Origin: Sinotaia quadrata
Lineage: Eukaryota; Mollusca; Gastropoda; Architaenioglossa; Viviparidae
Length of the DNA: 64,000 nucleotides
Direction: 5' to 3'
Assembly: GCA_028829895.1 (NCBI GenBank)
Contig: CM054182.1
Location: forward strand, 60,591,379 to 60,655,378
Shown: one piece after another, positions 44,706 to 57,863 of the stretch
Position numbering within the stretch: the first letter of the stretch is position 1
How the letters are laid out: every line of letters begins with the position of its first letter
Program-made: the position numbers and the translations under genes
Notes under the pieces: generated by a model
Databases searched by the model: none
The model's input: the letters and a program-made list of their open reading frames with translations, nothing else
Told to the model about the DNA's origin: nothing

Positions 44706-45869
44706 TCAGGTAAAGTTTCTAGTGGAATTAGATAAAGGTCACAAATAACAAGCTTGCCGTTCTTTATAAAGGGAAATAACTCTTACTGTAACAGAAGTGG
44801 TACTGTCTTAAAACACCAGTGATCGTTTAGTACACTTATTTCTAAATCAAGCACATTCAGCCCTTGTGTTAAATTTGTGCGATTCTCAATTTGCACTCAA
44901 AAAGTATTTGTACTTATGAAAAAGGAAGAACTGTAAAACTTGCAGTTCAAGGATTGCGGTCGTTCTCTGGCGCTCGATATATGTCAGCGATTCGGGAGTC
45001 TGTTGTTCATGAAATTCGCGTGCCAATTGTGCAAACAAGTGCTTTTCTCAAGGTCGCTTTTTTTTCAATAGTTGCACAGGCAGAATTGCCGATTAGGCCT
45101 TAGGTCGGACGTGGCTCCTTTAATTAAAATACACCTTTGCATCCCTGTACACTGGAAGGAATTTTTATCCGCACTTAAAGAGAATTTCACCCAAACACTC
45201 TAAGCCAACCGCTCAGTAAACGCAACAGGAAAAGTATCGGACTTCTACTAACGATTTCAAACTGAACACCTGGCGCAGAAACGATCGTAAAAGGTGCCCT
45301 TAGAATTGTTATCTTCAAAGAAGTGTACTTACCTCCACCCCACTTTTTAATTTGAACCATTATAGACGGACCTAACTTTTATATTTGTACAAGATTTAAA
45401 ATTCTGCCAGGAGACCGAAAATAGAAATCACTACCGAAAAGTAATTTGCAGTAGATTCATTCTTGTCTGTGATTGATGCCAATCACTTCTTGTCTCCCGA
45501 GTATGCTGCATCTTTCAACTTACCATTTAGCCCGGTCGTCCCCCTTCCCCTCCCCCCCCCCCCCCCGCTCCCATTTTAAGAAATCTGGGAACGTGGTTGT
45601 TGCGCGGTTCTTGGGAAATGATCACCTGATGTCAACCCGATTTTGTCTTTCACGGTGCTGCCAATATTAATTTTGTTTATCTTAGTTTTAGTAGCATTGA
45701 TTTGTAAATTACTGTATAATGATGTGCAGGTAAATGCTTAGCTTTTTCTCGTAAATATATGGATTGATTTTTTTCGGTTCCTGGTCAGTGTTCTTCTAGT
45801 AATAGGAAACAGATATACACCATTCAAACCCGCACCTTCCCACCTTCTTTCTCTCTTATCCTCATCCGC
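44706..45869. other. Unique sequence, no gene recognised
   Basis: Includes AAAGGGAAATAACT at about 44768-44781 (a variant of the GGGAGATAACT word) and a C15 run at 45552-45566. Confidence 0.5.
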
Positions 45870-46315
45870 CATCCTTTCCTCCCTATCACTAATGCAGAAT
45901 CACGCCCGCACGCCATTTCTTCCTCCCTATCACTAATACACAATCACGCACGCACGCCATCCTTTCCTCCCTATCACTAATACACAATCACGCACGCACG
46001 CCATCCTTTCCTCCCTATCACTAATACACAATCACGCACGCACGCCATCCTTTCCTCCCTATCACTATAATACACAATCACGTACGCACGCCATCCTTTC
46101 CTCCCTATCACTATAATACACAATCACGCACGCACGCCATCCTTTCCTCCCTATCACTATAATACACAATCACGCCCGCCATCCTTTCCTCCCCATCACT
46201 AATACACAATCACGCACGCCCGCACGACAATTTTTCCTCCCTATCACTAATACACAATCACGCACGCCCGCACGCCAATTTTTCCTCCCTATCACTAATA
46301 CACAATCACGCACGT
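45870..46315. repeat. Minisatellite, 44-bp unit, about 10 copies
   Basis: CCTTTCCTCCCTATCACTAA followed by TACACAATCACGCACGCACG repeats (45961, 46005). Variants include CTATAATACAC and AATTTTTCC forms grouped toward the 3' end. Confidence 0.95.
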
Positions 46316-46740
46316 CACACACACGTCCACAGAGATACTCGCATGTATATCTTCCATATATTTTATTAGAACTATAAGGGGGAGGGGGGGGTCCGTAGAA
46401 GGAGTAAAGGCTTTTAACAATTCATGTATGAATTTGACTACCACTCTTGTCTATTTCAAAAATGGATGTTGATCTTTTTAAAATGCGTTATATCTTGAAA
46501 ACATTTGTGCGGGTAAAGTTTGTACGTATGGTTCTGAACATTCTTTAAAATAGTTTTAATTAAATAATCTTTGAAAGTGAAAATCTGTTAAAGTTCTTAT
46601 TAAAATTATGGCGACGAACGTCTCTAAAACAGTTTACATGCTTTGTGTGCACATTATTATTTGTAGACAAAGACAAACATCATCCAGCATTACACACTGC
46701 CACAAACACTATTTCACGGAAGGTTTTCTTAATTTAAATA

Positions 46741-46790
46741 GAAACGTACTCATTGGACACTGAAACGTACTCATTGGACACTGAAACGCA
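46741..46790. repeat. Tandem repeat, 21-bp unit, about 2.4 copies
   Basis: GAAACGTACTCATTGGACAC begins at 46741 and 46762, with a partial third copy at 46783. Confidence 0.9.
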
Positions 46791-47829
46791 CTGATTGGTT
46801 AAGCTTGAATTTGCTGAGAGAGACCGCACATTAATTAATTATTAAATAACAGTAACCTGATGCGCTGTCAGATGTTACTTTGTTGCGTTCAGCTGTACGT
46901 CAAGCTGATTGTTTTTCGCGTACATACTGCCGGCATTTTTCAGAAAACACTTCTCATTCACTCTCTATTAAGTGTATTGTGCTGAGGGTGTAACTACATT
47001 TGCAGTAGAGTATATTATGCTGGATATCTGTCTGTAGTGAGTGTTATCTGGCCCCGTTTGTTTACATGTCTTGACCATGCAAATTTTGCCTTTTTGGTTC
47101 AACGTTGATTAAATAGTTCACTTGTTTGGTAGCATATATTATAGACTACCATGAGAACACGTATAAAAACAAACTAATTTCGTTCGTTCGCCATAGACTT
47201 TCATAATTTCTTTGGGGAAAGTGTTGTTACTGGATAACAAATATGTAATTGCAACACACACATACACACACATATCCATATACGCATGCACAAACACAAC
47301 TATATATACGGTATCCATACTTTTCTTCATTTTAAAGAGAAAGCATTGTAATGACAATTCGGGGGGGGGGGGGGAAGGTTCCCTTACACGGGGAGCGATA
47401 TTGACAGCGTAACGCGCGATACAGATACTCTCAGAGGACTTGACCAAACAGCCATGAAGCTGACTTCTGTAAATATTTCTTTTAAAATGTACATATAACA
47501 GGAGGAAAAGGACGAATATATTAGAGGATATTAATTTCACAGATTAGTAACTCTAGGCTACATGCATTTGTCTCTTGACACGTTACACCTTTAACAGGGT
47601 TCCTGACGTTTCAGTCGGTGGAAATCGATAAAGAGACAGGCTAAATAGAAGACTCCATATAAGTAGAATTAAAAGTTTTATTTTGATAATGTAGCAGTTT
47701 TGATAGGGTAGCATTTACCGTTTGATTTTGCAGATTATACTTTCTTTTTTTTTAAAGAAATGTTTTTGTTTTAAATGTATTTAAAATACGAATATGGCTG
47801 TAGTCGAGACATTTAATGGGCCAGCTGAT

Positions 47830-48720
47830 ACTAAACCGCGTCTTCATTGACTCGCATACCGTTTTTCTTGCGAACACCCTTTGCATGTCCGTGAGTGAAC
47901 TCCCCTGCAATTGCATGCAGCGGATGGTATGATAATAGAAACTTGCTGATGAGTTGCACGTGCAGAGGATGCAAATTGCGCGTGTCTATAATATATATGT
48001 ATGCAGATGCAGTGTGCTGTTGGGTATTGTCAATGAGGGGTGTGTACTGTACTCTCGCTCTCCTTCCAGGCTTCGGCACACTGGCGGTATTATCTTTACA
48101 TCAGCTATTTCTGACACGCTCCAGCCAGCAGTCTATGGCAGGCATTAACTGAGTGTGGAAGCGACTGAAACCGAACCCTGGCCAGAGTGTGTGTGGTGTT
48201 GTTGTTCGTGCAACTGGTGTCGCGTGCTCTGTTCTGTATACGCCACTTCCTGTTTATCCTTTTGAAGACCACAAGATTGTTGTTGTTATTTTTTTAAAAT
48301 ATATTTTTCCAAATGTGGCATTCTAGGTTGTTTTATTTTTAATCTAGAGATTTGATGACTCACGCGTGTTTAGAGCAAGGATTTTGTTGTTTATTTATTA
48401 TTGTTTATTTAATTTTGGCGGAGGGGTAACGGTATATTAATTTGCCTCGGTAAAAACATTTTATTGATTTAAATTTCTACCTCTCCGTAAGAGTCTCTTC
48501 CTGTTCACCGTAACGCAAGGCGGACTTCCATGCAAATTGTTTTCTTTGAACAGTGGCGTACAAAGACTGTGTCTGTTGGCGTCTTTAGCTCGAGGTCGGA
48601 TGGTCTGCAACACGCATCCACCCCCGTGCTCTGTGTTTTCCAGAAAGTCGGACTGAAAGCGACGTCAGTTAACTGCGTGGCCCTTTGCAAATGTGTATTT
48701 ACAGGAAGGGTACATTACCT
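47830..48720. other. Less AT-rich unique region with two ATGCAAAT octamers
   Basis: ATGCAAAT (the classical POU/octamer word) occurs at about 47969 and 48531. Open frames of 85 (47895-48152) and 94 codons (48530-48814) on + have ordinary composition but no recognised domain, so no gene is called. Confidence 0.35.
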
Positions 48721-48799
48721 TGTTCTTCTGTACGTCAGACGGAGCGGATGTAAAACAGTGAGGCAAGGAGGTGTATCGCACACTCATAGCGTTCCCCTT

Positions 48800-49310
48800 A
48801 TGTGGAAACAATAGGGCAGTAAGGTGTTTCATAGTCTTCGCGCTCTCTGGAAACAATGATGCAGTGAGGTAGTTCACAGTGTTCTCGTTATCGGTCAACA
48901 AATGATGCAGTGAGGTAGTTCACAGTGTTCTCGTTATCTGAAAAAAGATGTAGCGAGGTATTTCGCATGTTCTCTTTATCTGGAAACAATAATGAAGTGA
49001 GGCGTTTCATTATCTTTTTCTGGAAACATTAATGAAGTGAGATGTTTCATTATCTTTATCTGGAAACATTAATGAAGTGAGATGTTTCATTATCTTTATC
49101 TGGAAACATTAATGAAGTGAGATGTTTCATTATCTTTATCTGGAAACAATAATGAAATGAGATGTTTCATTATCTTTATCTGGAAACAATAATGAACTGA
49201 GATGTTTCATTATCTTTATCTGGAAACAATAATGAACTGAGATGTTTCATTATCTTTATCTGGAAACAATAATGAAGTGAGGTGTTTCATATCTTTATGT
49301 GCCGGCACTA
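48800..49310. repeat. Minisatellite, 40-bp unit, about 11-12 copies
   Basis: TGGAAACATTAATGAAGTGA followed by GATGTTTCATTATCTTTATC at 49021, 49061 and so on. The 5' part (48800-48970) is diverged (GGTAGTTCACAGTGTTCTCG). Confidence 0.94.
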
Positions 49311-49864
49311 GCAAGGCTTTGAGGTATAAGAAGTGTATTCGTTAACTGGAAACAATATTACAGTGACGTGCATTTCTTGTAATGCTTTAGAAATGTTTAC
49401 ACAGTATTCATGTGTGACAGTCTTCTTTATAAATAATTATTACAACGATATGTCGCACTCTACAATGTTATTTACCATTAGTTAAGTTCGATTAACAAGA
49501 ATAACATCCTGTTCTCTGTTTGCCTTTTAATATACGACCGAGGCAAGTGTGAATACACTTTCACGATATTCTCAGTCAGAAAATAAAAATAAAATTATAA
49601 TTGATTCTGCCTCAACCTTTAAAAACAAAATATCGGAGTCTATTAATTTTTCTTGCATAAAGTGTGTAAAATGAAGACCTTGATAGTGTTAAACTAGCAC
49701 GTAGAGTTACGGTTGAATGCATTGCTGGTTTGGGGTGTTTGCCCCAATAGGATAATACCACAAGGATATTGCATTTGTTGATTGACTCGATTCATGTTGT
49801 GCATTTCGTGCACTAACGTTACACCTCATCCACGAACTTGCCAGGGACCATTCCAGGTTCTTAC

Positions 49865-50415
49865 AACACGAACCGTTAAAATATTAACGTTTAAAGAAAA
49901 CGTTATGCTTGTTAGCAGAAACTTTAGAATAGTGACATTTGACGAAAACATTGTGTTTGATTAGCAGAAACGTTAGAATAGTGACGTTTAAAGAAAATGT
50001 GGTGCTTGTTTAGCAGAAACGTTAGAATAGTGACGTTTAAGGAAAACGTTCTGCTGATTTGAGCACGAAACTTTAGAGAATAAACATTTAAAGAAAACGC
50101 TGTGTTTATTTTGCGCGAAATGTTAAGATATTAACATACAAAGAAAACGTTGTGTTGCTTTAGCACAGAGCGCTAGAACAGTAACTGTAAAGTAAACTTT
50201 GTATTTATTTAGCACGAAATGTTAGAATAATAACGTTTAAAGTAAACTTTGTATTTATTTAGCACGAAGCGTTAGAACAGTAACGTCTAAAGTAAACGTT
50301 GTATTTATTTAGCACGAAGCGTTAGAACAGTAACGTCGAAAGTAAACGTTGTATTTATTTAGCACGAAGCGTTAGAACAGTAACGTCTAAAGTAAACGTT
50401 GTGCTTATTAGCTCT
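49865..50415. repeat. Minisatellite, 50-bp unit, about 11 copies
   Basis: GCACGAAGCGTTAGAACAGT followed by AACGTCTAAAGTAAACGTTG and TATTTATTTA. The last four copies are nearly identical, the earlier ones diverged. Confidence 0.94.
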
Positions 50416-50587
50416 GTTCAGTGGCTGAAATTGTGCGAGAACGGATTCGCTCTGTGTGCTCATCTGTGTTCAATCAATGATTTCCGTGTCAAGAATCTTG
50501 AAAGTGGATCACTGCTTGTGCTAATTATTGTGCTCAACTTCTGCCCGCCTTGATTACGAGGTGCAAGACTGTTGGCGCTCTCGTGCA

Positions 50588-50765
50588 TTTTAACCTGTAT
50601 TTGCCGTGTTTAGGAAATTCACAGCTGTTGGTGTTCTCTCCTTTAACCTGTGTTTGCAGTGTTCAGGAAACGCAAAACTGTTGACGTTTAACTTGTGTTT
50701 GCCGTATTTAGGAATCGCAGAACTGTTAGCGTTAAACCTGTGTTTGCCGTGTTTAAGATGTGAAG
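50588..50765. repeat. Diverged tandem repeat, about 40-50 bp, 4 copies
   Basis: AACCTGTRTTTGCCGTGTTT followed by AGGAAAYGCAAAACTGTTG recurs near 50591, 50644, 50690 and 50735. Confidence 0.85.
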
Positions 50766-53329
50766 CACAGTGCACGTTATGTATATACATATGTGAATTC
50801 ACTTTGTGTGCAACAAACAGACCATGGTGAAATTCTGTTTACCCCAATGTTTAGGGGGCCAAACCTGTGTTGGATGTGGGACGGGCAAATCAGCAGCCGC
50901 TGCTAAATATATGCCAGGTAAGTGTTGAGGTAGGTAGAGGGGGTATGTTCATTGTTCGGATGAAATTCGGTTCGCTCGTCAAAGCAGATATGTCTTTAGT
51001 ACATCCACTACATTTGCGTGTTCAACACTTATCAGTGCATACTTATACGGTATTAAATATTATTACAACATTCTGCTTCATTGTTCATCTAAAAGTTGGT
51101 TTGAACGCTGACTGCACTGTAGGTCAAGGTCACTATTACAGGCAGTAACAGCCCAGGCGCTTTTCGGACTCGTTTTATGTTACTTCTTTTTTTCCCGTTC
51201 TTGATTTCTTCCGTTTGTTCTACTGCTTTCTCTACTTCTACTATGCCTACTACTGCTTCTGTTACCTACTTCAATCACTTCTTCCATTTATACCATTACT
51301 TTCGTTATTTGTACTATGCCTACTACTTCCATCTACAATTACTGCTGCCTACTTCTATCACGTCTTCCTTTTATACCACTTCCTACGATGTTTCTACCAC
51401 TTCTACTAGTAGTACTACCCAAAATTTACATTGGGCTCAAACATTACCAGCATCAAGACATTAAATTTTATCGTGCAGCAATTATTACTCAATTCCCTCG
51501 TATCATTGACGTAATTTTCCTCATAACGGAAAAATATCAGTGCATATTGTAATTAGCATATCTTTAAATTATCCACACTCTTCCTCATTACACTTCAGCA
51601 TATTTCGTGCTTAATTCGTCGTCACGCGAACCCGTTAACGATTCACGATCACGTGGTCATCCTTTTGAAAATAGAGCAAGAAATGCAGATTAGGGGGACT
51701 CGCTTCGTTAACTATTATTACGTTTTGTATTCATAACCTAGAAGTACTCCGCGCGGTAAGGAAATCGCTGTTATAAGTAAACCTCACTGTAAAGGTTTAG
51801 AAGCTTATGGGTCTCCGTTTAGTCTTTGAAGCACGCTTATTTCCCAAGCAGACTAATGCACACTAAAAAAAATGATATATCACTTAATTTGAGCATATGG
51901 CATTTGTTTAGTATTCCTTATAAGCGCTGATTTATTTCACTTTAAAAAAAATAACCGTAATAACTATAGATTTCATACATTTTTCTTGCTACAGTTGTCA
52001 GTCAATGGTGTATAGGATTATTTGAAGATTATGTGTGTCATGTTTGGACACACACGTAGGCTATATATGATTTTGATTATATCCTAATAAATAGTAGTAA
52101 TTTGAAAGGACTTACTGTAGCTTTTATGATGTATATAAAATGACAGGCTGCTACGAGTTCATTATTAATTGTATTAAATTTAGATATTTTTTATTTGTGT
52201 ACTCCTCGCTCCTTTTTACTGACCTATCCACCTGTTACTAAACCCCATTTCTGACAAGCCATCTGTCACACTTCTTTCAAGTGACTGGACACATTGATAT
52301 GTATACTTTGCATAGACAGTTGTCCTTCCGACAGCAGCCTTCCTGTTCTCGTTTCTGGATCGTTGGGCACTTAATGTCACTCAGAAATACTTAACCAACT
52401 GAATGAAAACAATGGGATTGTTGAGGGGGGGGGGGTGTTTTTTTACAGAGAGAGGGTGTGTATGTAAGTGCATGTGTTTCATTGTAATAATTAGCCAATA
52501 AAGTATGAGTAAATAAATATAACAATCATTTTTTTAAAATATGGAATAAATGACTCTCTTGGTAAGTTGTTTAAAATGCAGGCTTTAAATTTTTTTAAAA
52601 AAAACTATAGATGCACTCATCATGTAGCCCGACACACTTAACGGACTGTCACAGCTGGTGGACATGTCAGCAGCAATTAACTTCGTACTGATTAGTAATA
52701 GAAGTGCTTAGCTTGGTATGGCAGATCAAATGACTTATTTGGAGGAGTTGATCCGGTTATGTCCAATCGGAAGATGTTTTATGTAATAAACTCGGCTAAC
52801 GACGTACAGTTCACGTAAACCTCTGCTGGCCCGTGTTGCTCTCTTTCTTTCAAAGGTTAGAAACAGAACGGACATAGTTCATAGCATGTTTTCTTCATGA
52901 CGTCATTTATTTTCACTGCACGCATGCTGCAGTCTCCTCTCGGTGCTGTCACGTGATGTGGCATATAGTATTTTTTTTTAGATCTTTTGCTTGACCAGAC
53001 ATAAATATCAACCTGTATAATTGTTACTGTGTAAAAATTATTTTTGTTTACAACTAATATTAGTTTAAATCTTGTAACCTGGTATATGTCGATGGACAAA
53101 GAGTTTTTCTCCCAGCTCCAAAATGAATTGATTTTAGAAAATATTACAGAACTCTTCTTATAGTCAGTGCGCAGGAAATAAAATTACATGTACACTTAGT
53201 GAGATTAGTCCTTAAGGTAATTCTTCTAGAGAAAGCAAACCGACATGCCGATCCTGTCAGGGGTGATATTGCAGAAAGGCTTCTTCTCCCTTTTTTCTCC
53301 TGTCTTGACAGACGAATGTTAGAATTGTA
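50766..53329. other. Unique AT-rich DNA, no gene recognised
   Basis: Contains a pyrimidine-rich CTACTTC/CTTCTAC stretch at 51180-51420, a G11 run at 52425-52435 and CACGTG at about 51648. No exon recognised. Confidence 0.5.
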
Positions 53330-53530
53330 TGCCACATGCTAATTTTACAATACCTCTTCACGTACAAATACACTATCTGATTGCAATGTCATTGTGTGCC
53401 ACATGCTAATTTTACAATATCTCTTCACGTACAAATACACTATCTGATTGCAGTGTCCTTGTGCCACATGCTAATTTTACAATACCTCTTCACGTACAAA
53501 TACACTATCTGATTGCAATGTCATTGTGTC
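53330..53530. repeat. Tandem repeat, 65-67-bp unit, 3 copies
   Basis: GCCACATGCTAATTTTACAA followed by TACCTCTTCACGTACAAATA starts at about 53331, 53398 and 53463. Confidence 0.95.
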
Positions 53531-54835
53531 AACAGATTTGGCAACGTAGGGATTGATTTTTTTGCCTGAGAGGTCCTGTGCTCTATGCATCATTCAGCCT
53601 TCATCGTGTACAGATTTAGGAAAAGTAGAATGTTAAATCAATTAATTGAGAACAGAAAGGGAAATAAACCAACAAGAATGTTTTCCAAAGCGTGACGCAT
53701 TTCCTCGGACCGGTTTGAAGTAAGATGACTAAGCGAGCCCTTAGTGCTTTTCTTTCTTTTTTCTAACTTGCTTACAACCAACGCGAACATCGTGGTGGTA
53801 GTGTTTTCAAGGTCGATCGTTCGGGTAAACCGAGGAATGATCAGAGGAAAAATGTATAATTTGAGCACACAAATGCGCAGTTTGTGCAGTGTCTTGTTTC
53901 GTCAGGGACCAATCCAGTCTTTAGTGGGGATCCTCTTTACAGCATAGGACAAGAAACTACAGCTAGAGTGACCAAAGAGCGCATAAATTCCATCTGACAA
54001 ATCTGTAAGTCTCTCCATGTTTCAGGCATGTGTTTACGTCTTAGTGAGATGTACCTATCGTAGGCAGGCTTACACGTCTTAGGCAGGTCAATTCGTCATT
54101 GATCGGTCTTCACATCTTGGGCAAATCAACGCTTATTTAAGTCTATACGTCTCCAGTATGTCTGTGGGCTTTGGGCAGATCTACCCATCTTTAACTATCT
54201 CTCTTTTCTCTTTTACATACATTCTCAACTTACCAAGCCTGCAGCAGTATTGTTAACCTGTTTCACATACAGCATAAGAAATATGGCATCAATCAATATT
54301 CACAAGTATAATGTACAACGTAATCAAATTAAACGTGAACAAAGAAATAATGGTTCATTATATAAGCATTCTCTAATTCAAATCACACAGCAATAGCAAA
54401 ACTGTACGAAATATTTCTAAGTCCATTCTTTATCAGTCAGTTAACTTACCATAAGCTAACGATCGCCTTTATAACCAGACTCCAGTTTCGTTCAAATGAA
54501 TGTGATTAGAATATAGATTTTCTTCAACAAACTAACTTTCAGTCAATTCTTATTGCATAAATTTGTTATGAACAAGTATGAAACTATTAGTAAGAAAATC
54601 TACTCATCCAGTCAAAACTGGTTTGGATTGCATTAGCAATATTCTAGCACATTCTCCACCTGAGTTTACTTTCAACTTTGACACTTACAAAGAATATCAT
54701 CATAAGGCGTGCCCAGGGTCGGGTCACCTTGACATTTAACAATTAAATTTAGAAATAGGTTTAGGCAAATTTACTCTGCCATAACTTCATTGCGAGTCTA
54801 CGCGTATTTAGTTCCTGAACTGAATTAGTGCTTTT

Positions 54836-55152
54836 ACGGGTGGCCACTTATTATCGATTGGTCACAGTATTTCATCACAGATTAGTGATTTATCAGCAGT
54901 ATAAGTGAGACGAGTAAGGGTGGCCACTTATTATCGATTGGTCACAGTATTTCATCACAGATTAGTGATTTATCAGCAGTATAAGTGAGACGAGTAAGGG
55001 TGGCCACTTATTATCGATTGGTCACAGTATTTCATCACATATTAGTGATTTATCAGCAGTATATGTGAGACGAGTAAGGGTGGCCACTTATCGATTGGTC
55101 ACAATATTTCATCACATATTAGTGATTTATCAGCAGTATATGTGAGACGAGT
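54836..55152. repeat. Minisatellite, 80-bp unit, 4 copies
   Basis: TGGCCACTTATTATCGATTG starts at 54841, 54921 and 55001, with a shortened form at 55081. Copies include TTTCATCACAGATTAGTGAT and GTGAGACGAGT. Nearly identical. Confidence 0.95.
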
Positions 55153-56032
55153 TCGGGTGTGCCAGACAGCGATGGTTTAACTTCAGTTTACGGGCGTTAA
55201 CTCTTGAGATCATGTTCGCTTCTCTGACATAATTTGTTTGACGAAGTCGACACACTCTTGCCATCAGTGCATTTGGTTGTCGTATCTTATTAACAGATGC
55301 TTTTACTTCTTTCTCTGTCGGTGTTAACAGCCACCCAAACACACTCATTGTTCTATTTTTTTTTCGTAAAGTAGTCATTACCCATTTCTCTTTTGAAAGT
55401 AATCTTCTGTTACAGCAAACGTGACGTTCGTTTTTCCATTTCTAGTGTACATTTACACAGATTGGTTGTAGATGGTTAAGGATTGTTCTCTTCGATTGTT
55501 CGCCTCCGTGCTACTTTGCTATATAATAATAATGAACATTACGTGCAAGTTTAGTCTGTCGAGGTTCCATTCTCTAAAAGGCATTTACCTCTGTCCGCAT
55601 TTGATAATTTATTTTTTAGGAGTCCTGTAAGTGACAAATGGTTTGCACACTTCGCTACTTAGACGTCTTGAAACTGGCTGCTCCGTTTGCTGCAGATATT
55701 TATGACCTGTCTTATTAATAAATCTTGTTTGAATATGCATTTTGTAATAAAGTTTTACATTTATCGAGTATGTCTGCAGACCCAGAAAATTTTATTTTGT
55801 ATTTATTCATTAGGTCATTATTATTTTTTAAATATAATAGTCCATGCGCTTTGTTACACGTATACCCATTAAACACATCACACAGACACGAACTTCAATA
55901 CATATTCACATACACACTTATACATCTACATACATTACTGTACACACGCAAACACAAGTATACTTTCAGAAGTAAGATCTCTCACACGCATACTTTTATT
56001 GAAAGGTAGTTACCTGACTGTCTGGCTGGAAC
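55153..56032. other. Unique AT-rich sequence, no gene recognised
   Basis: An 82-codon minus-strand frame at 55130-55378 starts at the array edge and lacks a known domain. Confidence 0.5.
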
Positions 56033-56127
56033 AGGTAGTAACTTGAAGTAGTGTTACATTCTTTACTTCATGATGTCTAAGGTAGTAACTTGAAGTAGTG
56101 TTACATTCTTTACTTCATGATGTCTAT
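56033..56127. repeat. Tandem duplication, 47-bp unit, 2 copies
   Basis: AGGTAGTAACTTGAAGTAGT at 56033 and 56080; the copies appear identical. Confidence 0.95.
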
Positions 56128-57596
56128 CAATCCGTTTCACGATGCGTTTATTTCGCCGCACGCAGAAAGTGTTACGACTGGGTTAAAAAAAACTTAGGCG
56201 CCCTAGTGGCGAAACAAATGTTTATTGTTTTGCAGCCACCCGCGAATCAACAGGTGCGAATACTTACGTTCGTGTTTGTGTTTAAGCAATTGGGCGTTTA
56301 AATCTCTCTCCCTCCCTCTCTCTCTCTCTCACACACACACATAAGCATGCACACATTTTTATATCTTCTTTTGCAGGCATTAAAATAGTCTTTCTCATTG
56401 TAAAATTCTACACCAGCAAAGTTCTTATTAATGCATTCGTTAAGAATTAATGAAACCTTAAAATGATTTTAGTAGTACGTGTGTGGTCGGGTGACCTTGA
56501 AAATCTTGGCGCTTTTTTTCATGTCCGATTGCATTCAACTGAGTATGGTAATTCATTCAACACGTTGTTTAAGTATGGCCCAAAAGATTGAGATCAGGTG
56601 ATATTTGCGTCCATTCAACGGATAGTGTATCTGTAATGATCTCTGACCTTTTCACCTTTCACTAATTAAATGTTATGGCTACTGTTTACTTCTAACCTAA
56701 CTAGGTTTTTTTTGTTGAAAGAATACCTTTTTCTACTTTACTGTTTATTGAAAGGCAATTAAAAGATTGTTTGATTTGAACATATTGTGATTGGTGGTTT
56801 AAAATTAACTTCCCAACCCCTAATCTATTTAATTCCACTTTGTAAATTTGCAGACGGATAAAACTCAATCATCCTCAGAGACTTACCCATTAAATATTTT
56901 ATTCTATCGGTCTCTGAGTGATACTGGTCTAGGACTCCCATCATCTTTTGTGAGTATGAACATTTTTTGTGGAATTCTTGCCTACAAACACTCTCCTTCA
57001 ACTTAGGGGTACACTTCTCAAGATGTGCTAATGTCTGACTTAATACAAATAAAATTGAGTCCCCACCCCTTAAGCATGCATATCTCCTTCTTTATTTAAA
57101 CACTGAAGTGGAAGTGTAATTAATATTAACAACAGATTTTTAATTACAATAAGATCCTCACGAAAAGTTTAGTTCTATATATAAAAAAAAAATATTAACC
57201 ATTCCAAACATACCCAATGTGCTGGTTAACCGAATCAAACCACAAATTCGGGATGTGTTCTCAGACTAGTGCTGTAAAAAACCTGGATTAGTTTTACATA
57301 CTTGCGTATACTAATTGGTTTGACTGGCTGACGTAAGGCCCTTGAGACATGTTTCTCTTATTTTAGATTCATGACTTGGAAGACATCTGTTCTTTTAAAA
57401 GAATAATCTTTCAGATTAACAGTCTTAGGAATTCTCATAACAATGCCGACTGGCTTCTGGCTTATGTGTTTTTTTTTTAAGTCAGTCACTCACGAGAATT
57501 TAGTTCTATTATAAAGGCTGAGCGACATGGCTGAAGGCGATTTGTGTCTGCTCATGCATGACTGAGGTGAACATCTGGAGATCTGCTAAATAATAT
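56128..57596. other. Unique AT-rich DNA, no gene recognised
   Basis: Includes a short CT/CA microsatellite at about 56302-56342. No exon recognised. Confidence 0.5.
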
Positions 57597-57863
57597 GATT
57601 ATGTAATCGCGTAGATATCACTAGATGGGACTGTCCAACTTTGATCAAAATGGTTATTTTATATTATGTAATCGCATAGATATCACTAGATGGGACTGTC
57701 CAACTTTGATCAAAATGGTTATTTTATATTATGTAATCGCATAGATATCACTAGATGGGACTGTCCAACTTTGATCAAAATGGTTATTTTATATTATGTA
57801 ATCGCATAGATATCACTAGATGGGACTGTCCAACTTTGATCAAAATGGTTATTTTATATTATT
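57597..57863. repeat. Minisatellite, 65-bp unit, 4 copies
   Basis: ATGTAATCGCATAGATATCA starts at 57601, 57666, 57731 and 57796. Units include TGGGACTGTCCAACTTTGAT and are almost perfect (one A/G difference in the first). Confidence 0.96.
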
